Of a DNA stretch of 5,136 bases, positions 1 through 5,136 are shown piece by piece. Made by a program: the position numbers and the translations under genes. The stretch's first letter is position 1, and each line of letters starts with the position of its first letter. The notes beneath the pieces were generated by a model, which worked only from the letters and a program-made list of their open reading frames with translations, made no database searches and was not told the DNA's origin. Origin of the DNA: Oscillospiraceae bacterium (GTDB taxonomy: Bacteria > Bacillota > Clostridia > Oscillospirales > Ruminococcaceae); contig JAQXNQ010000036.1 of NCBI GenBank assembly GCA_029098085.1, positions 1-5,136 on the forward strand, in the 5' to 3' direction.

Positions 1-1094
1 AGCTGACGGAAATGGGCTACGAGCCCATGGACTGCGGCAGGGCGGGCATTGTCGCTCTTGCCGGAGGCAAAAAGCCGGGAAAGGTTTTCCTGCTGCGGGC
101 GGACATGGACGGCCTGCCCATCCGGGAGGAAACCGGTCTTCCCTTCGCCTGCCAAAACGGCAGGATGCACGCCTGCGGCCATGATATGCACACCGCCATG
201 CTGCTGGGCGCTGCCCGGCTGCTCAAGGCCCACGAAGACGAGATCGAGGGCACGGTCAAGCTGATGTTCCAGCCGGCGGAGGAGATCTTTGAAGGCTCGG
301 ATGACATGATCCAAAACGGACTGCTGGAGAACCCGAAGGTGGACGCGGCCCTGATGATCCACGTCATGGCGGGGGTTCCCTTCCCCGCCGGGTCGGTGAT
401 TGTGTCGGCTCCCGGCGTCAGCGCCCCGGCGGCGGACTACTTTGAGATCAAGGTGCAGGGCAAGGGCTGCCACGGCTCCATGCCCAACACCGGCATCGAC
501 CCGCTCACCGCTGCCGCCCATATCCTCATCGCCCTGCAGGAGATTCAGGCCCGGGAGCTGGCCATGGATGACCGGGCGGTGCTGACCATCGGCACCATGC
601 AGGCCGGCACCGCCGCCAACGTGATCCCCGACACGGTGACCATGGGCGGCAGCCTCCGCACCTTTGACGAGGAGACCCGCACCCTGATCCGCCAGCGGAT
701 GACCGACATCGCCGAAGGCATCGCCAAAGCCTTCCGGGCCGAGGCATCGGTCACCTTCGGCAGCGGCTGCCCCACCCTGCTCAACAACAAAGAGCTTTCC
801 GGCTGCGCCGAGCGGTATGTCACCGAGCTGCTGGGGAAGGAAAGAGCCTTCTCTGCCGCAGCCCTCAGCGCAGGCGGCGGCAGCTCCTCCAAATCCGCCG
901 GTTCGGAGGACTTTGCCTATGTGAGCCAGCAGGTGCCGTCCATCATGCTGGCGCTGGCCGCCGGTCAGCCGGAAAATGGCTACCGCTATCCCCAGCACCA
1001 TCCCATGGTGCAGTTTGACGAAAGCGCCCTGCCCGGCGGCAGCGCAGTCTACGCCTACACGGCCCTGCGCTGGCTGGAGGAGCACAAAGCGTAA
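1..1094 (+). CDS. M20D-family amidohydrolase / aminoacylase-like metallopeptidase (5' partial)
   Basis: This is a cytoplasmic di-metal amidohydrolase of the M20D group (HipO, N-acyl-L-amino acid and IAA-amino acid hydrolase relatives), which removes acyl groups from N-acylated amino acids. Residues are numbered from the ATG at 12. Visible motifs are RADMDGLP (29-36), the metal-binding HACGHDMH (53-60, with Cys55 and His57), QPAEE (87-91, catalytic and ligand Glu), IHV with His117, SEDF (298-301) and the C-terminal HHP with His329. All five ligand positions expected for the family are therefore present. The frame is open to the left edge (LTE precedes the ATG), and LTEMGYEP matches the usual ELGYE segment about 40 residues into these proteins. 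The Met at 12 is therefore internal and the true start lies outside the window. The C-terminus is complete, ending with TAA at 1092. A Gly/Ser-rich stretch (about 286-297) before SEDF is longer than I would expect. The natural substrate cannot be told from sequence. Confidence 0.93.
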   Translation, partial: LTEMGYEPMDCGRAGIVALAGGKKPGKVFLLRADMDGLPIREETGLPFACQNGRMHACGHDMHTAMLLGAARLLKAHEDEIEGTVKLMFQPAEEIFEGSDDMIQNGLLENPKVDAALMIHVMAGVPFPAGSVIVSAPGVSAPAADYFEIKVQGKGCHGSMPNTGIDPLTAAAHILIALQEIQARELAMDDRAVLTIGTMQAGTAANVIPDTVTMGGSLRTFDEETRTLIRQRMTDIAEGIAKAFRAEASVTFGSGCPTLLNNKELSGCAERYVTELLGKERAFSAAALSAGGGSSSKSAGSEDFAYVSQQVPSIMLALAAGQPENGYRYPQHHPMVQFDESALPGGSAVYAYTALRWLEEHKA

Positions 1095-1123
1095 GCAGAC
1101 CACCTGTACCCCAAATATCCCGT

Positions 1124-1159
1124 AAGCAGCCCCGCCCTATCCCAAAGGCGGGGCTGCTT
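1124..1159 (+). terminator. Rho-independent terminator after the M20D gene
   Basis: A perfect 13-bp inverted repeat, AAGCAGCCCCGCC (1124-1136) and GGCGGGGCTGCTT (1147-1159), encloses a 10-nt loop. It is followed by TGTTCTC, a modest U-rich tail. It lies 30 nt past the TAA of the amidohydrolase and upstream of the next promoter, so it should separate the two transcription units. Confidence 0.9.
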
Positions 1160-1187
1160 TGTTCTCACGGAGCTTTTAACCGCAGCC

Positions 1188-1216
1188 TTGATTTTCCCTC
1201 TGCAGGATGCTATACT
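1188..1216 (+). promoter_or_regulatory. Sigma-A promoter with extended -10
   Basis: The -35 box is TTGATT (1188-1193), followed by a 17-nt spacer and the -10 box TATACT (1211-1216). The -10 is preceded by TGC (1208-1210), which gives an extended -10 element. Each hexamer is close to the TTGACA/TATAAT consensus. Transcription should start near 1222-1224, leaving a leader of about 50 nt before the ATG at 1272. The TTG of the -35 box could be read as an upstream in-frame start codon, but the message would begin downstream of it. Confidence 0.8.
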
Positions 1217-1225
1217 GAACTCGTC

Positions 1226-1241
1226 ATGGGCGCACGCCCAT
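1226..1241. promoter_or_regulatory. Short inverted repeat at the predicted transcription start (candidate operator or leader hairpin)
   Basis: ATGGGCG (1226-1232) and CGCCCAT (1235-1241) form a perfect 7-bp inverted repeat around a 2-nt centre. It can also be read as a 6-bp stem with a 4-nt loop. It begins a few bases after the expected +1 of the preceding promoter and ends about 18 nt before the ribosome binding site. Its position suits either a repressor operator or a 5'-terminal mRNA hairpin. No regulator is encoded in the window, and a stem this short could arise by chance. Confidence 0.4.
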
Positions 1242-1258
1242 ACCGATATACGATTATT

Positions 1259-1263
1259 GGAGG
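1259..1263 (+). promoter_or_regulatory. Ribosome binding site deciding the start at 1272
   Basis: GGAGG lies 8 nt before the ATG at 1272. The open frame continues upstream to a TTG at 1188, but that codon is inside the -35 box and has no comparable Shine-Dalgarno sequence. The start is therefore placed at 1272. Confidence 0.9.
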
Positions 1264-1271
1264 CGAAAAAC

Positions 1272-3671
1272 ATGTATACCTTTCAGAGCGGCAGATGCAG
1301 AGTCACCTTTGAGCAGACCGGACGGATTTCCTCCCTGCGGGATCTGGAACACGCCGACTGCGACTGGACCGGCGGAGAATCGCTCAGCTTTGGTGAACCG
1401 TTCATCAACGGAACCCAGGAAACAGAGCGTCTGCTCCCCTGCACGGCAGAATATGAAAGCGAAAACGAAATCTGTTTTGTCTCTGCTTCCGGCGGAACCC
1501 GTCTCGTCTGGAGCATCCTGCCGGACGGACTTGCGCTGAGCTATAAAACCGTCCCGGACTGCGGCCCCCGCATGGGTGTCAATCTGGATCTGAACCTGCT
1601 GGATCTGGTCAACGGCACCCCCTGGCAGGAGCAGTGCATGCCCACAACCATTTACACCTCGCCCGACTGCAGCTATGCCTATTTCATTTTCTCGACCTCC
1701 AGCAAGCGCTGCCTGGCTTTGTGTGTATGCAGTGATTTTGCCGCATGGCGCATCAAATACAGCTATGAAGGGCATCGCATGACCGGCTTTCAGATTCTTT
1801 CTCAGGCGGACGATGTGATCTGCGATGAACGCCCGCCCCTGAAAGCGGTGAGTGAGCTGCACATTCAGATGGCTTTCTGTGATTCTCCGGAGCAGGCCTT
1901 TCAGCGGATCAGCGACATTCTGGACATCTCCATTGCCATGCCTGAAATTGCGGGCGGCTTCCCGGAATCGGAGATTCCCTTCCGATTCTACGGCGCACCC
2001 GCTCAGTGCACGGCGATCCAGCCTGACGGTACCGAAAAGCTCCTTGACGGAAGCCGCATTGTGCTGACTCAGACCGGCGAATACAAAGTGAAAACGATCG
2101 GCTCCAAAGGCCGTGTGCACCTGTCGTCCGTACTCTGCCAAAAGGAATGGGAAGCCCTGTACAGCACCGTCAATCATTTTTACGCCAGCCATTTCCAGCA
2201 CCCCTGCGGCGCCTTCTCCCGGGTAATCTGGAAGGACACCCTTTCTCCGAAGGACGGGTTCACCTTTGAGGGCGTTGCCTTCGGAGATCCCTTCAAGCCG
2301 GTTTCCTGCCGCACCGGCGAATTCGGAGGCTTCTGCGCGTGGGCGATGATCAGAGGGTGTCAGCTTTTCGGCAAGGATCCTGTTTTGATGGATTCCATCG
2401 ACCGGTACATCAACGGCTGGGCCCTGAACCGTGACAAGGCAGTTCCGGCATATCCGGGCACTGTCATCAAAGAGCCGACCTCCTTCCAGGGGAGAGATTT
2501 TACCCCCTATCATCTGTACCGGGAATTCAACTATCCGCAGCAAGAGGTGTTTTTGCTGGAACAGTTTGCGGATTACTATGATCTGACCGGAGACGCCCGG
2601 ATTCTGGAAGATCTCGAAGGGCTGGCCCTGCATTTTATCCACGATCATATGCGCGGGGACGGATGCGTGATCTGCCAGAACTCCGCCGACGGCATTCAGG
2701 TAGATTACTGCACCGTGCACACTCCCATCACCGGTCTGATCCGCGCGATGGAGGTTCTGAAGTCGGGCGGTCATGCTGCCGCCGCCGAAACAATCCGGCA
2801 GGCGGCGCTCCGGCTGGCAGATTATATCTGTGACCGCGGCTTTGGATTCCCGACAGAGGGAGAGCCCTGCACGGAAGACGGCTCCATGGCGTGCATCGCT
2901 GTCTCTCTTTTCAGAGCGTATCTGCACCTGCAGCCCAAAGCGGCCTATCTGGAAGTGGCCGAAAAGATCCTGGATGCCCACAGCATGCTGGAAATGACCG
3001 CCCCTGACTGCCGCATGAACGGCTCCAGCATCCGGTTCTGGGAAACACAGTACGAATCGCGCGACTGGGGCCCCTCGATCAATGCCGGACACGGCTGGAC
3101 AATCTGGATGGCCGAGGCCAAGCTCCTGCAGGCCGTAATCACGGAGGATTTTGATCTGCTGGCCGAAGCGTACAACGGCTTCCTCTGCAATATCCGCCGG
3201 GTCGACGACTGCGGCGGCATGCCGAGCAGCTTTACGCCCGACATGATTCCCGGAACGCCCCATGGACACGGCTTCTACCTGGAGGACGGCTACAAGGGCG
3301 GAGATTTCGCCGATATGCGCCCCACCAGCACCCATCTGGGCATGCGTTATGTGGCAAAAACCTATTCGGCCAGCGGCAATTACTTCCTGATCCGCGCGGG
3401 ACAGTTCTTCAGCCACATCAGCGGTCTGTCCGCCGAAAAGGGAATCGCTGTAAACGGCGTATGGAAAAACGGAGTTTTCACTTCCCACGCTGTTCAGTTT
3501 GATACGCTGATTTTGCAGACACCGCTGACCAAGCCGGTCAGGATAGAGGCAAGCGTCCCTGTACAGCTGATCGCAAAGGACGAGGTGACGATTGTACAGG
3601 GCGTTCTCCAGAACAAAGAAAAGAATACGCTTCTGATTCAGCCTGTCGACGGACAGATTGTCCTTCAGTAA
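1272..3671 (+). CDS. Putative (alpha/alpha)6-toroid glycoside hydrolase or polysaccharide lyase of unassigned family
   Basis: This 799-residue protein has no signal peptide or membrane segment and contains 27 cysteines, so it is most likely cytoplasmic. Residues 1 to about 290 look beta-rich (beta-sandwich-like). Residues about 300-690 show repeating helical hairpins with aromatic and acidic conserved-looking patches, as in six-hairpin glycosidase and lyase toroids. Examples are EFGGFCAW (350-357), YREFNYPQQE (416-425), QVDYCTVH (476-483), WETQYESRDWGPSINAGHGW (590-609) and HGHGFYLEDGYKGGD (664-678). The last ~100 residues again look beta-rich. Glu591, Glu595, Asp598, His607, Glu671 and Asp672 are candidate active-site residues by inference only. 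The start is set by GGAGG at 1259 and the promoter upstream. The gene is monocistronic and converges on the GH172 operon. Sugar-cleaving function is inferred from fold-like features; hydrolase, lyase or phosphorylase cannot be separated by eye. Its base composition looks somewhat less GC-rich than that of its neighbours. Confidence 0.6.
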   Translation: MYTFQSGRCRVTFEQTGRISSLRDLEHADCDWTGGESLSFGEPFINGTQETERLLPCTAEYESENEICFVSASGGTRLVWSILPDGLALSYKTVPDCGPRMGVNLDLNLLDLVNGTPWQEQCMPTTIYTSPDCSYAYFIFSTSSKRCLALCVCSDFAAWRIKYSYEGHRMTGFQILSQADDVICDERPPLKAVSELHIQMAFCDSPEQAFQRISDILDISIAMPEIAGGFPESEIPFRFYGAPAQCTAIQPDGTEKLLDGSRIVLTQTGEYKVKTIGSKGRVHLSSVLCQKEWEALYSTVNHFYASHFQHPCGAFSRVIWKDTLSPKDGFTFEGVAFGDPFKPVSCRTGEFGGFCAWAMIRGCQLFGKDPVLMDSIDRYINGWALNRDKAVPAYPGTVIKEPTSFQGRDFTPYHLYREFNYPQQEVFLLEQFADYYDLTGDARILEDLEGLALHFIHDHMRGDGCVICQNSADGIQVDYCTVHTPITGLIRAMEVLKSGGHAAAAETIRQAALRLADYICDRGFGFPTEGEPCTEDGSMACIAVSLFRAYLHLQPKAAYLEVAEKILDAHSMLEMTAPDCRMNGSSIRFWETQYESRDWGPSINAGHGWTIWMAEAKLLQAVITEDFDLLAEAYNGFLCNIRRVDDCGGMPSSFTPDMIPGTPHGHGFYLEDGYKGGDFADMRPTSTHLGMRYVAKTYSASGNYFLIRAGQFFSHISGLSAEKGIAVNGVWKNGVFTSHAVQFDTLILQTPLTKPVRIEASVPVQLIAKDEVTIVQGVLQNKEKNTLLIQPVDGQIVLQ

Positions 3672-3681
3672 GCGAGCAGAA

Positions 3682-3721
3682 AAAAGCAGTTTCGGGCCGT
3701 TCTGTGCCTGAAACTGCTTTT
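3682..3721. terminator. Bidirectional Rho-independent terminator between convergent genes
   Basis: The arms AAAAGCAGTTTCGGGC (3682-3697) and GCCTGAAACTGCTTTT (3706-3721) pair over 16 bp with a single G-U wobble around an 8-nt loop. The right arm ends in TTTT for + strand transcripts. The left side has six A's (3680-3685), which read as a six-U tail for minus-strand transcripts. It lies 10 nt after the toroid gene stop and 27 nt past the GH172 stop, so it probably ends both units. Confidence 0.9.
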
Positions 3722-3748
3722 GCTTTGGGTCACGCTTCCGCCCTCTTT

Positions 3749-4834
3749 TCAGATAATCTCCAGCCCGTTGGCGTCCGGCAGAGGCGGGTAGACGTCCTCC
3801 AGACAGCCGGAATACCAGTAAGCCACCGACGAAATGTCGTCCTGCAGCGGCAGATACCGTCCTTCGCTCCGCCAGCCCAGGGCCTGAATCGTCACCCGGA
3901 GATCGCTTTTGAAATAGATGGGGTCGGTGATATGCCAGCGGTAGAGGTTGAAATACCGCTGGGCGTGATAGGTACTGTCGGTGTGACGCACCTTGTACAT
4001 ACCGGAATAAGGGGTGCAGAACTCCACATACTGTCCGCCCACGTCAAAATTGTAGGCGCCGCAGAAATAGTCCTCGGTACCGGTGCCGCAGATGCTGGGA
4101 AAGTCGGTGTCGCCGTCCAGGTAGAATTTGATCTCTCCCTCGCCCCACCAGCCGTTGGACTTGACGCCCCAGTGGAGATAGGTGCCCACATAGTGGCCGC
4201 TGCCCCGGATGCCATCCAGAATGGTGTAGGGTTCTTTATAGGGCAGCGGATTCACCCTCCGGAACTGGGCGTGGAAATAAAGGGACTCGGGCGGCAGCTG
4301 CTTTTCCTCGCAGTCAATCTGGTAGTAGATGTTGCAGGGAGCCGTCCCCCGGTTTTCAATCTCCACCCGGAAGGATTTGAAATAGGGCATCTCAAAATAG
4401 CAGTTCAGGCCCCGGGCGGGGTTGACGCAGATGGCAAGGCTGCTCAGCTGGCGGTACTCCAGATAATCCGCGTTGGCGAAAAAATCCGAAAGAGGCACTT
4501 CCACCGAAGGGCGCTCCTGTCCGTCAAAATAGATGCGCAGGATCAGCAGCCGTCCCGCTCTGGCGCTGTCAGTGATCCAGAAGTGCTTGATGGCGCCCTG
4601 CCCCTTGATGTCGGCCAGGACAGTGGTTTCACCGGGCTGGGACACCAGATAGGGGTTGACCTTCCAGCCCTGCCCCAGCTCCCGCGCCGCCGCAGAGGCG
4701 CTGCCCTCCACGGCCATGCCGCCCATTCCCTTTTCGCCTGTGAGATTCTCGGGGGAAACCGAGAAGGTACGGATGTCCTTTTTCAAAGTCAGATTGCTCA
4801 GCACAGGAATCTTCCCTTCCTCAGTTTTGGGCAT
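3749..4834 (-). CDS. DUF2961 / GH172 family glycosidase (alpha-D-fructo- or arabinofuranosidase-like)
   Basis: This 361-residue protein is a compact, apparently complete DUF2961 (glycoside hydrolase family 172) protein. Characterised members hydrolyse alpha-D-fructofuranosides, interconvert difructose dianhydride I and inulobiose, or release alpha-D-arabinofuranose. Family hallmarks are SPENLTGEKGMGGMA (27-41), ARELGQGWKV (50-59), IKGQGAIKHFWIT (76-88), HAQFRR (188-193), GSGHYVGTYLH (211-221), GWWGEGEIKFYLDGD (228-242), GTGTEDYF (250-257) and VAYWY (337-341). The family uses two glutamates, and here the best candidates are Glu234 (or Glu232) and Glu254. There is no signal peptide (MPKTEEGK start), so it acts in the cytoplasm on imported sugar. 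Its ATG at 4834-4832 overlaps the end of the upstream gene by 14 nt. No strong Shine-Dalgarno precedes it, which points to translational coupling. Family assignment is firm; the exact substrate is not predictable from sequence alone. Confidence 0.92.
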   Translation of the reverse strand: MPKTEEGKIPVLSNLTLKKDIRTFSVSPENLTGEKGMGGMAVEGSASAAARELGQGWKVNPYLVSQPGETTVLADIKGQGAIKHFWITDSARAGRLLILRIYFDGQERPSVEVPLSDFFANADYLEYRQLSSLAICVNPARGLNCYFEMPYFKSFRVEIENRGTAPCNIYYQIDCEEKQLPPESLYFHAQFRRVNPLPYKEPYTILDGIRGSGHYVGTYLHWGVKSNGWWGEGEIKFYLDGDTDFPSICGTGTEDYFCGAYNFDVGGQYVEFCTPYSGMYKVRHTDSTYHAQRYFNLYRWHITDPIYFKSDLRVTIQALGWRSEGRYLPLQDDISSVAYWYSGCLEDVYPPLPDANGLEII

Positions 4835-5136
4835 TCAGCCAGGGCAGCACCAGCGCCCGGAACTCGCCGGGATGCTTGCACCAGCCGTCCGCCGGAATCG
4901 TAATGGTTTCTCCCGCCGCCGTCACGGCGGACACAGCGCCCCCCTGCTCCTCCTGGCGACAGTAATCCGTCAGCCGGATCCGCACCATCTGCTCCACCTC
5001 TTCGCCGGGAGCAAAGCGGGGCGCGGCATCCTCGTAGATGTACACCCGGGCGATCTCCCGGTCGAAAAAGCCGGGGATCCGGTATTCGTCCCGGTGGTCG
5101 CCCAGATACAGCAGCTGTTCCGGCCGGACAATGAGA
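4821..5136 (-). CDS. Unrecognised protein upstream of GH172 (5' partial, C-terminal ~104 residues)
   Basis: The frame is open from the right edge to the TGA at 4823-4821, so only the C-terminal part of a longer gene is seen. A GTG at 5045 is in frame, but no stop lies between it and the edge, and the residues before it (LLYLGDHRDEYRIPGFFDRE) look like coding sequence. It is therefore unlikely to be the true start. The visible part has alternating hydrophobic/charged, strand-like runs (ARVYIYEDAAP, VEQMVRIRLTD, GETITIPADGW) and ends PWLNAQN. This would suit a beta-rich C-terminal domain, but I recognise no family and see no membrane segment. Its end overlaps the GH172 start by 14 nt in a different frame, so the two are almost certainly co-transcribed and probably made in coordinated amounts. 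A carbohydrate-related role is inferred only from that pairing. Confidence 0.75.
   Translation of the reverse strand, partial: LIVRPEQLLYLGDHRDEYRIPGFFDREIARVYIYEDAAPRFAPGEEVEQMVRIRLTDYCRQEEQGGAVSAVTAAGETITIPADGWCKHPGEFRALVLPWLNAQN

Noticed and set aside
12..14. ATG at 12 as the real start of the amidohydrolase
   Set aside because: The frame is open to the window edge, and the family's first ~40 residues, including the usual RRDLHxxPE region, are missing. The codon is therefore internal.
1188..1271. A 28-residue N-terminal extension of the toroid protein from the TTG at 1188
   Set aside because: The TTG is the -35 box of the promoter, so the transcript should begin after it. The ATG at 1272 has a well-spaced GGAGG.
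1254..3488. A 744-codon open frame on the minus strand inside the toroid gene
   Set aside because: It lies wholly antisense to a gene with a clear promoter, ribosome binding site and terminator. Its translation shows no domain-like motifs, and GC-biased codons commonly leave the complementary frame free of stops.
3704..4903. A 399-codon open frame on the + strand across the GH172 gene, longer than the gene itself
   Set aside because: The minus-strand frame carries unmistakable GH172 motifs. The + strand frame starts with a GTG inside the terminator loop, lacks a ribosome binding site and runs over two minus-strand genes, so it is a shadow.
4821..5045. A complete 74-residue small protein starting at the GTG at 5045
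   Set aside because: The same frame continues without a stop to the right edge with coding-like sequence, and no ribosome binding site is evident before the GTG.
1..5136. CRISPR arrays, tRNA or rRNA genes, insertion sequences, phage or defence genes
   Set aside because: I saw no regularly spaced repeats, no cloverleaf or rRNA-like segments, no transposase motifs and no terminal inverted repeats.

Overview
The window looks like part of a GC-rich, gut-type Firmicutes chromosome, probably a clostridial (Oscillospiraceae/Ruminococcaceae-like) genome. The basis is GC-biased third codon positions, a strong GGAGG ribosome binding site, an extended -10 housekeeping promoter, tight intrinsic terminators, and cytoplasmic carbohydrate-active proteins. 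This placement is an inference from style; no marker gene is present.

Layout: (1) Positions 1-1094, + strand, hold the 3' part of an M20D-type amidohydrolase whose first ~40 codons lie left of the window. It ends at a perfect 13-bp GC-rich terminator (1124-1159). (2) A 177-bp gap follows. It carries that terminator, a good sigma-A promoter (-35 at 1188, extended -10 at 1208-1216), a short inverted repeat near the predicted transcription start, and a ribosome binding site. (3) Positions 1272-3671, + strand, encode a 799-residue protein that reads as a beta-sandwich plus (alpha/alpha)6-toroid carbohydrate-active enzyme with no family I can name. (4) A compact bidirectional terminator (3682-3721) separates it from a convergent minus-strand operon. 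(5) That operon, read right to left, has an unrecognised gene entering from beyond the right edge and ending at 4821, followed with a 14-nt overlap by a 361-residue DUF2961/GH172 protein (4834 to 3749).

The GH172 enzyme and the toroid protein both lack signal peptides, so they probably act on small imported glycans in the cytoplasm. GH172 members with known activity cleave alpha-D-fructofuranosides, difructose dianhydrides or alpha-D-arabinofuranosides. The convergent arrangement suggests a carbohydrate-use locus, but the two strands are separate transcription units. The amidohydrolase is terminated independently and need not belong to the same pathway. The most interesting items are the unassigned toroid enzyme and the unknown gene translationally coupled to GH172.
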